64,000 nt of DNA, from NCBI GenBank assembly GCA_963377175.1, contig CAUJNA010001005.1, forward strand, positions 1 through 64,000, written 5' to 3'. Shown piece after piece: positions 37,500-49,230 of this stretch. The notes below the pieces were generated by a model. That model did not search any database. It worked only from the letters and a program-made list of their open reading frames with translations, and was not told the origin of the DNA. The position numbers were made by a program, and so were the translations under genes. Origin of the DNA: Effrenium voratum. Taxonomy: Eukaryota > Sar > Dinophyceae > Suessiales > Symbiodiniaceae. Position 1 is the first letter of the stretch. The number at the start of each line of letters is the position of its first letter.

Positions 37500-39669
37500 G
37501 TTTCTTGTTGAGAGAAAAACTGGCACTGGGTTGCAGACAACTGAAACCAGCGCAATCCAGCGTTGTTCAACCAAACTGACTTTGGAGGGCGCCTATCCTG
37601 GCCGCTCTGGCACTGCCTGCATCTGCTGCTTTGAAGCTTTGAATCTGTGTACGAACAACAAGTTTGGCTGTTAAGAAGACGTCTCGTAGCTCTGTTGATT
37701 TCCATGCCTCATGAAACATCAAAGCTCAAATGAAGCAGTAGCAAACGTGTCTGTGACCAAGGGTACCATGCACTTGTCACACGGCTAAGCCATGGTTTAC
37801 CTTGTAGCGGGACAAAGGGCAACTGGAAGACTGCGAAGCCGAATCCTCAGCCCCATGCCGCCAATGTCCACAGCGGCACTAGCTCGAGGCGCATGGGGAC
37901 GTGGGCGACGCCACCTGTCGAAACTCTTTGCACGGCCACGGTTTGCTGAATAACCCTTCAAAGTTGTCCTGGGCATTTCCTGAAGGATCCAGGAGCATCC
38001 CTGACAATAGGGACCTAGAAGGACCAGGGAAGAGAATAGACTGAGGTCGACCTTCACAAGAAACAGCAGGAGCTAACCAGCCCCTTTGAGTCAGGATCTG
38101 ATGTACAAAAGTACATCGGCCACCATTTGATCCATCTCAGAAACGATGCAAGGAAGCCCTCCCTTTGCCTGTCTTCAACTGATTACCCCACAGGTTTTTC
38201 CCGGAGCCCTATTTGCCCCCCTTTCCCACCGCGCCTCCCTGTCGTCCCGGCGAGGAATTGTTCAATCCCGGATCGCGGCGAGGGTACTGCCGGCGAGCCC
38301 TTCTAGGCTGCAGCACTAGCTCTCGGCCAAAGTTCATGGTTCTTGTCAGGACCTACCACGCGAATGAGCGTTTTCGGAGAGCAAAACCCCCTTTTGGTTG
38401 GTTCCAAAGGGAAGCCGCAAGCCATTTTGGGATTTCGCCATCTGGAGACACCTCCATATTACTGAAAGAGCCTCTGACATTCGGCGCATAAGCTGAACTA
38501 CAGTTGATTCTCTCACCAAGTGGAGCAACTTCAAAGTCTCGGGAGAAAGACATTCAATATGTTGGTTCATCACCAGCAATAGCTGAAGAAAAAAGGTCGT
38601 ATTGACGGGTTATAGATCCGAGGCAAGATATGGTTGACCAGAAAACATGCAAGGCAGCAAGGCAGCACCTGTGACCAACAGCCAACCAGGCGGGGCCAAG
38701 CCAAAAAAACAGCTGTAGGACTCACCGCTCCCCAGTTGCGGACCGTCCCCAGATTGCTTCTGCGTGATGTTAGACCCTTCTTTTCTGCACCGGCTTCCTA
38801 TTATCAGACATGTACGGAATCCTGGCCTGCATGTTCTGGACACAGGGTCAATCGCTTGTGGACGGACACATTCCCGTTTACACATCAAACGTGGTGTTTG
38901 CAGTTGGCATCAAAACTGAAAGGAAACACCGAACCAACGAGTTGGCTTCTTGTATGCAACGTTTCTGCTCCCCCCCCCCTCCGGCGCGCGCGCCCACTGT
39001 TCCTTTCCGTTTCCAACCCCCTGAAAAACCGTCAAAACACAGACATCGCCGCATCGACTTTTCTCTGGACAGTGCCGCACGCACCAGGTCCACTGCGTGA
39101 ATAGCAGCCAGGGCGGCCAGGCGGGCTGGCAAGAGGCTGGCCGATTGGACCCAGACCGGTCAGGCGTCAAGCCATCAACGGCTTGAAAGCTTGGTGCACT
39201 TCGCCTTCTTGGGGTTTGAGCTTACTCCCAAATAGGGATGAAGCAGTGAGAGATGCCAAAGAGAGGGACCTTCATCAGGGGCGAGGTCTTTGATCGCTGC
39301 ATCTTGTGTTTATCAAGAAATTCCTGAAGCAGCAACGTGGGTCTCATTGGGCACTTCAACGGTTATGCACAACAAAAGGGTCACGCAAAGAAGAAGACTA
39401 GCTGGCAGCTACCCACCTCGTATGCCAGCCAAAGAAGACTGTCAAGATGTCAACATCAGTTCACAGCCCGTGTATCCTCCGCGGCTCCAAGAACGTATCC
39501 ATTCGATCTAAACGCCGTGTCGACCGTAAGCAAGAAAGCAAGCAAAGCCAGCAAGCCAGCCAAGCAAAACAGCCAGCTGGCACGCATACAGGCAAGCAAG
39601 CACCCTCCTTACACCAGAACCGCCCAGGCCAATGACAAAACACAAGGTTCGGCGAAACACTTCACGCAC

Positions 39670-39731
39670 CGGGTTCTTCTCAATGAAGCTGCGAAACGCA
39701 CGCTCTTCCCCATGAACAGAAATTGCGACGC
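39670..39731 (-). CDS. Candidate exon, unknown protein
   Basis: Lies between a CGAGTGAG acceptor and a GTGCGTGAAG donor. The favoured reading is VAISVHGEERAFRSFIEKNP. It probably belongs with the coding-like block at 40040-40233 upstream. No family recognised. Confidence 0.4.
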
Positions 39732-40039
39732 CTCACTCGTGCCTTGCCTTTTTTGCCAACCCTCGGAGGCGTGCCACGCTCGCAGCGCCGCTTGGCCCCG
39801 TGGCACGCCCCTGCCACGCTCTTGCCTGGGGGCCCATGCCGACCGGAAACGGGCAGAGCGCGGGTCATGGGAAAGGCTCAAACAGGCAGCTGTCAGGAAG
39901 CTGGCTTAACCGGAGTCCAAACGAACAGGACTCCTGTCTGTTCCCTGAGCCTCCCCACCCTGAGGGCTCCCATGTGGGCTTGAAACCCAACACAGCAAAG
40001 CTCGTGCTGTGTAGCGCCCGCATAACGGATGGAAACGCC

Positions 40040-40233
40040 CCATGCGCCGCAAGCAGCCCATGGCACTAAAAGTGATGCTCGTGGCATACGCATGAGCACT
40101 CGGATTGGGTGTGTCCCTGTGCGAATCAATTTGGCATTGTCAAAGCGAACCAGTGCATTGTCCAACGCCTCAAACATGTCTCGAAAAACATCACTCAGCT
40201 TGCCAAATGTTGCTGACATTCTTTGGGCTAAAA
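40040..40233 (-). CDS. Candidate exon, unknown protein
   Basis: The minus frame after a CAGAGGCAG acceptor reads RMSATFGKLSDVFRDMFEAL, then LVRFDNAKLIRTGTHPIRVL and a hydrophobic tail. It is strongly protein-like, mostly helical. The donor is not clear (GTGCTC or GTGCCA sites are possible). No family recognised. Confidence 0.45.
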
Positions 40234-41046
40234 CTGCCTCTGGGACATGTGCATTCTTCCCTGGGCACAGCTGAAACTCTTGCAGTCTCTGAACATTGCC
40301 AGCTTTCACTGGCGGAGAGAGATCTGGGAAATCAATGCATAAAGCAAGTTGCCAAAGCTGGACCCAAACTGTGACGATTCTAAGAATAGCAGGCTCTCAG
40401 GATAATGGGAACATTGAGATTCAGCCCGGTAAGGAGTCAGCTAATCAGTCTCTGGCGGTTTCAACTGTCATTCAGAACTGTTGGGAAACCCACCTGTGTG
40501 AGCCTGCTTGAGGTTGATTCCTTACTCATTTCATCCATCCTGCTTTCCCAAAACTAGCAGCTTGCCTCCGGGGGAATCGAACAAAATCGACCTGAAGTGT
40601 GACGAGTTCCGACCCAAAACCGAAGTCCGAAAGCACGCCTTCAAGTGCCAGAAAGGCCCCGAACTTGCTCTGGCGGTGCCCAAAGCAAACAGGCGGTGCC
40701 CAAAGCAAATCACACCCTTGGAGCGGAAACTCAAACTGACAGTAACTCGCAATAGGCATGGGTTTGGGTGGTTTCCTGATTGCTTCTGTTTCAGGAAGCA
40801 CCGACAACAGAGTTCCCCAATTTCAGACATATGAGACATGTCCTGTTGACACGCGGTCAACGTGGCACAAGAAATTGAAAAAGAAAGCCATGGAGGTGGC
40901 GGTAACAGTGTCGCCTCCTTGCCACTCATGCAACTTTTTGGCAACTTGCAACGACAGTATTAACAAACCATTCGGTGGGTCTTCACAGCGTCCAGGTTTC
41001 CATCCTCAGAAAGGCCAAGAACGCGGAGAGGTTTGGGAAGTAAGAG

Positions 41047-41150
41047 CCTGAGGCGCCTCATACCTGGATCCAAGATCCACGATTTCCCCAGACTCTCCAG
41101 AGAAATCTTGGATCTTGGATCTTGGACCCGGGTACTTCGGCGCCTCAGGC
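41047..41150. repeat. Imperfect inverted repeat of about 35 bp, MITE-like
   Basis: Left arm CCTGAGGCGCC...TGGATCCAAGATCC and right arm GATCTTGGATC...GGCGCCTCAGG, separated by about 30 bases. Further GGCGCCTCAG-like copies follow to 41175. It stands exactly at the border of the AT-rich island. Confidence 0.7.
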
Positions 41151-41199
41151 GCCTCAGACGCCTGAAGCGCCTGGGGCTACATTTCATTTCTGATTGGAA

Positions 41200-42420
41200 C
41201 ACATACTATATATAATAGTCATAACACGTTGAGTATATAATATATGTGTATGTTGCATTGTTAGCTGAATATGATTAGCGGTTGTTGCATTAGCATGCTT
41301 TCGTTTATCAAACAATAATTTGCTTGATAGGTGTAAGGGTATTGATATTTGTGGTGGTGGGTAGGTTATTTAAAAAGTCACATGCATATACACATATATC
41401 AGTCATAAGGACAGCAATGGTGTTGTTTTTAAGGTTAACAAATATATTTTGTGTATTATAATATATGGATTTAAATATGTGCAAAAACATCCTGCTGATG
41501 GTAGAAGTCTAAACAAACTTAATGCTTACAAGACATAGCATACTTGTAGAAGTAGTGTACTGCTGCAGTGTGTGCCAAATGCAATATGATTTCACTAAAC
41601 GAGTTTCATACTATACTTACCTGTGTTCTACAAGGAGTTAAACAAGTTTTCTAGTTTGTTGTTGAATACGCAACCTTTATCATGTTGTTATGATATGTCT
41701 AATAGTGCGTTACTGATATTGTAAATACTAGTACTATGTTGCAAGACCCGCCATGGGGCTTGTGTTATTGCAACAAAGCACACCGACGCACTATACTCAG
41801 GCAGTTAAACAATGATTCATAACCCAAACTTCGAGACGAGACAATCCCCCTCCAAAAAAGAAAGGCGCAAAGAAAACGAGAGAACACTTTAAGAAACCAG
41901 AAGCAACCAAGTAAACTAGGGACATGATTAGTATCTCGGTTTTGTGTTTTATTTTTGTTGGGTTCAGGGGATACTAGTCAACTATTAGGAAAATACTTGG
42001 ATAATACTAGAAGAATATTAGAGTATGTCAAGAAAATGCTAAGGCCTAAGGAATACTAGACCTACTGAGAAGTTTGGGAGAATACTATGGATCTGCTAAG
42101 AAAGTGCTAAGGAATACTAGGACAAACATTTGGGTGGTAAGGTACTAATAAAGGAATAGAGGAATATTACGGGATATATTCGGGACAATTCAGGGAATGC
42201 TGGGGAAGTATTAAGGGTAAACACTAGCAAAATAGTTGGGTATCTTGGAAGGGTGCTAAGGGAACACTAGGAATCAGAGAATACTAAAGGAATAGGGAAT
42301 TCGAAGGGAATATTAAGGAAACAATCGGGGTTTATCAGGGAACACTCAAGGAATTCTAGGAAAACACCGAGAGGCTAATAGGGAAATACTAGGAGAATAC
42401 TAGGGGAATACTGGAGCACC
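41200..42420. repeat. AT-rich island with degenerate AGGAATACTA repeat
   Basis: Base composition changes sharply to AT-rich. From about 41950 to 42420 the sequence is a diverged minisatellite around AGGAATACTAGG (for example 42050, 42112, 42265, 42385-42415). There is no open frame longer than about 60 codons that looks coding. Confidence 0.8.
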
Positions 42421-42515
42421 ACCTAGCAAATAATAGCTCTGTCCATCTGGAACTGCCCACATAACAAACGTCCATCTGTAAATGTACCTTGAAAAATGTT
42501 AAACAGTGGACCTCT

Positions 42516-42572
42516 GGGGGGGGGGGGGGGGGGCGCGGGGAAGCAAATATATATATATATATATATATATAT
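42516..42572. repeat. 18-G homopolymer next to a (TA)n run
   Basis: Eighteen consecutive G at 42516-42533, then CGCGGGG, then TATATATA to about 42572. Possible quadruplex-forming strand. Confidence 0.95.
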
Positions 42573-43081
42573 AGATACACATAAAGATTCACGCTTCGCC
42601 TCCTGTCGGCACTGCAAGATTATGTTTATTTAAGTTGAACCACTTTAACAGAATCAAATATAACCACACCATCCGTTTTGGGACAAAACTCCATGTCCCA
42701 AGTACCCCCAGGACGTCCCTGCCACACCATATATGTATACATAAAATATATGTGTGTGTGTGTCCGTGCGTTTGTGTGACACAGCCCCGTGCACTACACA
42801 TGTGGTAACGTATATAGATATGTGTATGCAAGCTAACCAAACGGCACCACACACAAGCACGCGATAACTCTTTTATCCGAGCAGTGTGTTGGTGCCAGGA
42901 CTCATCTTCCCCTGTCAGATGACAAAGGCTGGGTGGGCCCCATGGGCCACCCAACTCACAATCTCAAAAACTGAAGAACGGGTGTGCAGACTGATAGCGC
43001 CCGCCCCTGAGCCGGGGCCCGTGGCACCCAGGCCACAGGGGGGTCTGCCACCAGGGGAAGTGAGTCGCCCACCGGCTCCGG

Positions 43082-44932
43082 TCACGGGAGCATGGGTGGG
43101 CCCACGCTAAGATCAAATGCATCTCCATTCAGGAGACGCGGGAGAAAAACGAACTCCTCGCAGAGTTCCTGCTTGGGGACCCTTTGCAAAGGGTCGAACC
43201 CAGAGAAATCTGGGTGCGTCAGCTCATCAGCCCATTGATTGAATTCACGGGGCACGTGGTTGGCCGCCAGCGAGCAGCCATGGGTGTGGAGCAGGAAGAC
43301 CAGCTCCATCAGGATCGCCGCCGTGTAGGGCTTCTTGGATCCAAGGTTGAGCATCGCCATGACGTTGCCCTGATTGTCACTGCCCACCGGGAGTCGGACC
43401 CGGGAGGACAGAGGGCCTTGGTGCGTGAGGATCATGTTACAGAGGAAGAGCGTGCCCAGCATCTCCAGAGCCGCAATCCTCCGCTTGGGATCCCCATTCT
43501 TGAAAGCCCAAGGGTACTCCTCCACGTGGATCTGCTCGTGGAACCAGTACACCTCCTTCTTTTCCGGCTCCACTTTGTTGGAGCACCAACCTCCCACAAA
43601 TGCCAGTCCTTCGTCCGAGGCGCTAGCATCGCTGCAACCCCACCAAGAGGACTTCGGCAAGTAAGGGGAGTACTGGACGAAAGGCGTGTTGAAGAGGAAC
43701 CGCAGCATGAACGCCAGCATCCTGACCACCTTGGGGGGTTTCCCCACCGTGGTGGTGGCCATCTTCCAGGCCCAAAGTGGCTGGAGCATCGACTTCGCCA
43801 GCGGACATGCAGCCGTCGCCCATTGGATGCGACCCAGGGCCTTCTCGATGTCCTTTGAGTGCATCGCCTGCCCTTCCACCATGGTCTGCAAAACCTCCAT
43901 AACCAGGATGTGTTTGTTGGCTGCCATGAGAACCTGCGGGATGTTCGGGTGGACCACGAAACCCAGCCACGTGTTAACCTCCGCCAAATGCGTCTTCTTC
44001 CAGCTAAGCGGGGTGCCCAAGGCCAGGAGTGTTGCCAGCAGCGCCACCGCCAAGTTTACTGCCCCCTCGCTTCGAAGCAGCCACAGGAAGTCATCGACAA
44101 AGACGAAGTTCCAATCCACTTGAGGGAAAAGTGCGTATAGGACCCTGAGTAGAAGGGCTACCGAGGCCACCCAGGTAGTCCACCAGGGGATTCCCGTGAA
44201 GCTGTACTTCGGAGCAATCAAGGGGACCGGGTTGCGGTTGATTCGTGCTGCAGAGACCGTCTTGGTCTGCCAGGCCTTCAGCTCCACAGTGTTGCTGGTG
44301 TGGATAAGGTCCTTGGGGTGAACGTGCTGGAGGTCATTGAAGCGAGCGCTGCAACCAACCTGGAACCGGGCGAAACCCAGGATGAAAGCGTCCAGCACCT
44401 CGTGTCTGCTCCCCGGGGCCTCCTGCGTGCCGGGGCCGGTGGCACAGCAATCGTAGCCGGCCCCTCCTCCAGAGCCCAAATGAACCACCGCCTTACGCTG
44501 TGGCCTGGTGACCGTGTCCGTGAGCGCCTCTTCCAATGAGCTCTTCTTGGACTTGAGGCGATGGAGCTCATCTATCTTCAGCAATCCGAAGGTCTTTGAG
44601 AACCACTTGAGGGTGTTCCACACCTGCCGCAACTTACACGGGGTGACCTCCTCATCGGCGAGCTGGTTGAGGAGAGAGCGGACATGTCGTTCCTGCCAAG
44701 GAATGACGGTGAAGCCTCTCTTGCGGAGACTCTCGTAGACCAGGCAATGTTGCCTGAGCGTCCGGAACCTGCTGTCCCCCAAGAGGTCCAATGCCTCCTT
44801 GCGGAAGTCCTCCCCCAGGATGTCCTGCATGTATGCAATGTGCTCCGCAAAGGGGGCGAAGTGGGCAAGGAGCCGTTCCGCCCATTTCCCGCGCATATGG
44901 AGTTCCAGCGCTCTCTGGGTCGTGGGCTCCAT
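43082..44932 (-). CDS. Recombinase-like N-terminal part, RT palm and RNase H
   Basis: Residues about 1-225 look like a tyrosine recombinase core-binding region and the start of its catalytic domain (RFQVGCSARFNDLQHVHPKD with the first Arg, then WQTKT with a Lys), but the His-x-x-Arg and Tyr parts are not seen. The sequence then passes into an RT palm (WNFVFVDDFLWLLRS, FVDD catalytic box, PLSWKKTHLAEVNTWLGF). RNase H follows at about residues 425-590 (GCSDASASDEG, ALEMLG, SDNQGN, NQWADELTHPD). RT fingers are also missing, so a deletion may have joined the two halves. The usual DIRS order puts the recombinase last, so the order here is unusual. An earlier frame (45458-44940) supplies its N-terminus. 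Confidence 0.75.
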   Translation of the reverse strand: MEPTTQRALELHMRGKWAERLLAHFAPFAEHIAYMQDILGEDFRKEALDLLGDSRFRTLRQHCLVYESLRKRGFTVIPWQERHVRSLLNQLADEEVTPCKLRQVWNTLKWFSKTFGLLKIDELHRLKSKKSSLEEALTDTVTRPQRKAVVHLGSGGGAGYDCCATGPGTQEAPGSRHEVLDAFILGFARFQVGCSARFNDLQHVHPKDLIHTSNTVELKAWQTKTVSAARINRNPVPLIAPKYSFTGIPWWTTWVASVALLLRVLYALFPQVDWNFVFVDDFLWLLRSEGAVNLAVALLATLLALGTPLSWKKTHLAEVNTWLGFVVHPNIPQVLMAANKHILVMEVLQTMVEGQAMHSKDIEKALGRIQWATAACPLAKSMLQPLWAWKMATTTVGKPPKVVRMLAFMLRFLFNTPFVQYSPYLPKSSWWGCSDASASDEGLAFVGGWCSNKVEPEKKEVYWFHEQIHVEEYPWAFKNGDPKRRIAALEMLGTLFLCNMILTHQGPLSSRVRLPVGSDNQGNVMAMLNLGSKKPYTAAILMELVFLLHTHGCSLAANHVPREFNQWADELTHPDFSGFDPLQRVPKQELCEEFVFLPRLLNGDAFDLSVGPPMLP

Positions 44933-44934
44933 TT

Positions 44935-45458
44935 CCCTGCTTCCCGGGCCGCCAGTGCCTCCACTTCAGAAGCTCCGGCTGTTGGAGTGGGGGCGGGTCA
45001 TCTCGCGAGAACCACCTCAGTTGGTCCTGGCGGTCCCATTCATTCTCCAGCGGGGAAAATTTCTCGCTTGGCTTGCCATCCGTAGCCGCCATGAGGAGGA
45101 ACCATAGGCTATCCCAAAGGTCGGCCAGGTCCGCCGCGGACAAAGGCTGGGGAAGCCTGCCCGCCGCCGACGCCACCAGGCCGTTGAAGTAGTCCGTTGG
45201 TACCACTTGGTCATCTTGGCCCACCGGAATGTTTGAGAGTTCCAGGATCTGAGCGAAGCGGATGGCCGGCTCCCCGCCCAGCTGCCTCCCTTCCTCTGCC
45301 GTGCCATGGCGCAGGCACATCAGAACCAGCAGCTCCCCGTCCGTCTGTCTCGGGGAAAAAAACTCATCCGCCAACGTGTCCCACAGGACCCTTGGAATGC
45401 GGTCCCAAAGACGAGTGTAAGGCGGGCGCAAAAGAAACTTTGCAGAGACCCTAGCCAT
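44935..45458 (-). CDS. N-terminal part of the Pol-like protein
   Basis: Starts at ATG 45458 (MARVSAKFLLRPPYTRLWDR) and reads helical, Trp/Leu-rich sequence to WRHWRPGK, where the phase changes into the 616-codon recombinase/RT frame. No domain recognised. Continuity of composition supports one ancestral protein. Confidence 0.55.
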
Positions 45459-45978
45459 GATGAAAATGGGGGGTTCGAGCCTCCTATTGAACGGCCGGGA
45501 CCCAACCGCGGCACACTGCACGCATGTTCCAACCCCACAGGATGCCGAGTGCAAATGGGGCAGGCAGGCCACATGCAGCCCAACAGGACCCAAAAGTCAA
45601 CCCCCGGAAATCCCCAAAAAGCACCACGGAGGGGGGAAGACCAACCCGGCGGGGGATTCCCCAAAACCCCCAGGGGGACCTCAGGCAACCCAGAGTCAGC
45701 CGCAGCCACTTTCTCCAAAACTGTGGCCGATATGGCCCGTCCTTGGGGCAGCCAAAGCGTGCAGCCTCCAGATCGAGGCAAACCGGCAGTCGTGACGCGT
45801 TGAACAGGGGGGGGAAACCCAGGTGAAAGAAGAACCCAACAGGGGACACCCTTACTCCTCCCCCCAGCCAGGTGGGAAGAGATCTCACGACTCCCCATCC
45901 AAAAAGGCTGTGAGACACGACCTAGCGGCTCTCACCCTTCAAGATCGCCTCCTTGGCCACCAGACTTCTCCGGGTTGC

Positions 45979-46995
45979 TCAAGATGACCGACCACAAGGC
46001 AGTGGAGACATCCCCCAGGCCATTCGAGGAGCTGAAGCGCATGCGCGGGGTGCTCGCATCGCCAAGTCCTTGGCCGCTCGTCCCTGGGAGGCTCTGTCGG
46101 CTCCACCCGCGAGTAGAACTCCATCCTGTCCCGGATCCGGGGGCTCGTCCATCACCAGCTGCAGGCATGTGGCCTTGTCCTTGTGCCACCCCGCGATCTG
46201 GAGCAGCCTGGTCCCCCCGCGGCTCGCCCTCCAGAAGCCCTTGCAGAACCTGCACATGTAGCGCCCGGTGGTCTTGAACTTCTCCTTGCCCACCACTTCC
46301 CAGGCGCTGATGCTGGGCAGGACCAGGCCGCACTCCACGGAGGCCCAAAACACGTGCTTCGTCTTTTTTGGGAAGTGCTTGTTGATGTACTTCCGGCCCG
46401 CGACCGCCGTGACCGTGGACGTGGTGATAGGAGGGTACCGCCTGGTGCCCTGGTCCGGCGTGCGGAGCGTGGTGTCCGCCCCCCCCAGAATCTTGGCCTT
46501 GGGGTCCGATTCCTTGGCCGCTCCTCCCCCGCGGCCAGAGGCACCCAAGGGGGGGGAGCAACCCAGCTGCCTGATAAGGTCCTGGGAGCCCAACCGGTCG
46601 TACAGGGCCCCCGCCGCCTCCTGCGGGACCTGCTCCACCCAGTCATGGACCACGTTGCAACGCCAGTTGACCTTGACCTCCACCATGGAGGACTTACTCA
46701 GGCCCGACACCAGCTTGGTGTACACCAAGTCGAAAGCCCTCAACGATGACAGCGGAAGGGTGATTCGCTCGTCGCAGACCGCCCTGAAACGCAGCGCCTC
46801 CTTGCTGTCGTGGACGGGGGCCACTGGGATCTCCATCACCGGCAACGGGCAGTTAACGATGAAATTCTTGGCCGCCAGAAACGTCCCCATCTCCTTGAAG
46901 ATGTAGCTCCATTCCGCCTTGCTGTGCGGCTTGGGGATTCCCAGGCTCTCCAGGAAGGGGACCGCCTCCTTCCTCATCTGGAGGATGTTGCCCAT
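45979..46995 (-). pseudogene. Retroelement Gag/accessory region, 3' part
   Basis: Continues, in another phase, from the frame at 46853-47611 (KAEWSYIFKEMGTFLAAKNF, later KHVFWASVECGLVLPSI). It contains a CRFCKG...C segment that may bind zinc (about residues 245-275). It loses coding character near 46150 and ends at 45979. No named family. Confidence 0.5.
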
Positions 46996-47611
46996 CCACT
47001 TGTCCGAGGCCGAGCCCTCCGCATTGTGGCCCCGGCGCTGCCTTCACGATCAGCGGGAAGGTGATGTACTTGAAGGTGAACCTGTGGGCGTACACCCCCG
47101 TCAGGCTCGGCAGGTCCCACGTTCTCGTCTGCCTTGTCCAAAACACTCCATCGCCCTTCGCCCAGAAGATCCCCACCACCTGCTCCGGCGCCGGGCGCTC
47201 GCCCCGGTTCACCTGCGCTCGGATCTCCAAGGCCGTGTAGATGACAGGGTCGATGTGGTCCTGCTCGCACGTGAGTGGGCGGGTCCTGCGTTCCACGGCC
47301 AGAAGCTCCTCCGGAGTGAGCTTGAATTGCTGGTCCGCGCCCTTGGGGATCTCACCGCTTGAGTGCTTCTTCCAGATCCCCCCAAACATCCGTAGCTCGC
47401 CTTGGTGCCTCTTCATCGCCCAGAGGAGCAGGGACAGCTTGCCCTCCTCCGAGTTCAGGTCCTGCTGTGGCATTGACTGGTCCGCCCCGGGGCCGGGTGG
47501 GCCGGTGTCGCCAGATCGGGCATCTCCTCCAGCAGCGCCTCCTGGTTCCATGGGCTGCGCCTCTCTGAGCCTCCTGATGTAGGGGACATACTTCTCCTTG
47601 ATGTCACCCAC
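46853..47611 (-). pseudogene. Retroelement Gag/accessory region, middle part
   Basis: Reads DIKEKYVPYIRRLREAQPM, then a linker, then KLSLLLWAMKRHQGELRMFG and VFWTRQTRTWDLPSLTG. Coding similarity stops near 47040, where the frame at 46995 takes over. Function unknown; position before Pol suggests a structural protein. Confidence 0.5.
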
Positions 47612-47997
47612 GTTGGGGATGTCCTCGGGGTCATCCAGCTCAGGGGGCAGAACAGCCCCCTCTCCAGTGCCTGCCTGAGATCATCTGGCCACGCCGACAC
47701 TTCCAAGGGCTTGAGGGTGTGGTTAAGCATCCATGCCTGGTTGGTGTCCTGGGTGCGCTTGTTCGCCTCCTGAGCCTCCTGGATGGAGCCCATCGCCTCA
47801 GCCAGTGCCTGGCTGGCGTCAACGCCCTTCCCCTCCAGGTACTGATCTCGCAGCTTGGCCTTGAATCGCTCCAGGTTGACCTTCCTGAGGGCCCGGGCTC
47901 CCTCATTGGCCACCTCCTCTGACGGCAGGGCCTGCATGCCCTCCTGGAGAGGCGCCAGGATAGCCATCTCATTGTCCAGCATCTCGTCCGTGACCAA
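47455..47997 (-). pseudogene. Retroelement Gag/accessory region, helical part
   Basis: Long amphipathic helices (MLDNEMAILAPLQEGMQAL, AEAMGSIQEAQEANKRTQ). The coding part is about 47997-47640, after which the next frame takes over. Likely coiled-coil, consistent with an assembly role. Confidence 0.5.
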
Positions 47998-48445
47998 CTC
48001 CTTGTGCCGGCGCCTGGCCGAGGACTCCTCCGGGTCGGTTCCCGGTGCTCCCTCAAGGCCTTATGCAGCTCCTCCTTCTTCCGGATCGCCTGGTCCACCT
48101 GGGGGTGGTAGAGCTGGAAGCTCTGAGCCTCCGCCTCCTTCAGGGACCGCTGCACTTTGACCTTGACCTCCTGGTGCTCCCGGACCTTCAACGCCTCATC
48201 GTCCGCCTCCATGGACAGGATCTCCTGCCGGATGTCCACCCGCCTGTTGAGCGGGACCACGTCTGCCATGGTAATCTCCTCTGCCGTGTCCGTTTTCGGA
48301 GGAGCTCTCCCCAGGACCGTGCCGTCCACCAGGTTGCGGTCTGCCTGTGCCCGGGTACCACCGGGGCCAGCGGCACCCAGGCTTCCCCCTTCCCGCTGCT
48401 GGATCCAGGTCGGCTTGCCCTCCACAATGAGCAGGTTGTACTAGC
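47998..48445 (-). pseudogene. Retroelement Gag/accessory region, charged helical part
   Basis: The phase between the 5' zinc-ribbon frame and the helical frame reads MADVVPLNRRVDIRQEILSM and VKVKVQRSLKEAEAQSFQ. Coiled-coil-like, no named domain. It joins its neighbours only through single-base phase changes near 48440 and 48040. Confidence 0.5.
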
Positions 48446-49147
48446 CGAGGGTGCCTGGAAGGGGACGAACTCCTTGCCCGGGCAGACCCAGCATTGCTTG
48501 GCTGCCTCCGGCCACCCCGTGCCGCATGCCTTGCACATGAATTTGTAGTCTGAGTGGCCGGCATCGAGTCTGTGCATCCGCTGGGTGCCAATGCACGCCT
48601 TGTTCCTCTGGAACTGTGAGGCCCAGACCTCCTCCTGCCGGATCTGGATCTTCATCGGAACATAGGCCTCCAGGATGCGAATCACCAAGTCCTCCGTGAG
48701 ATTCTTCCCGACAAACTTGTGGAACAGGGAGACCGCCTCCTCCACCGGCACAAGGGAGACCGGTTTGTTCACCTGAACCGTGGTCTTCTGGGAAGCCGCC
48801 ACGAAACCCTTCAGCCTCTTCGTTGGTGGAGTAGCCCGCTCCGTGGCGTCCGCATCTTCCATGTCCTTGTCCTCCTCCTCGGCGGGGCCAGGGGCACCCA
48901 AGCCGGAAGTCGGTGTGGAGAAAGCCACACGGAGACGCTCCAGTGCACTGGAGAGGTCGTTCATCACGTCGGTAGCCGAAGCCGACGGGGGGGCCTCGGG
49001 CTCGTCCAACACCAGGCCGGCCGCCACTGCCGCCTCGCGTGTGCGAATTTCCTGGGCCTCCTGGCTGGCCATTTCCACCTCCTCCGCGGTGAGCTTCTGG
49101 TCCTCAATCAGCTCGAAGGAGGTTGCCGAGGTTGCCGAGGAAGCCAT
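48446..49147 (-). CDS. Retroelement first protein, zinc-ribbon-like C-terminus
   Basis: ATG at 49147 (MASSATSATSFELIEDQKL) lies 68 bases after the spliced-leader relic, which favours it over the in-frame upstream codons. It has an N-terminal acidic helical region, then VEEAVSLFHKFVGKNL, and a Cys set CKACGTGW...CWVC at about residues 215-235 that suggests a zinc ribbon for nucleic-acid binding. This suits a Gag-like role, but no family is claimed. Coding continues in another phase after about 48445. Confidence 0.55.
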
Positions 49148-49214
49148 TGCTAGATCGGAGTTAGTTCGGGTTTTTTTTTTCACACAAATTGGGTTCAAAG
49201 AACCCAGGGCAAAG

Positions 49215-49230
49215 CTTGAGCCAAAATGGC
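49215..49230 (-). promoter_or_regulatory. Spliced-leader relic upstream of the minus-strand retroelement
   Basis: On the minus strand GCCATTTTGGCTCAAG matches the last 16 bases of the dinoflagellate spliced leader exactly. It ends 68 bases before the first ATG of the element. Expected if an ancestor was reverse-transcribed from a trans-spliced mRNA. Confidence 0.8.

Noticed and set aside
45320..45898. Minus-strand frame between the Gag-like and Pol-like parts
   Set aside because: Gly/Pro/Trp-rich low-specificity reading with no continuity to its neighbours; left as spacer.
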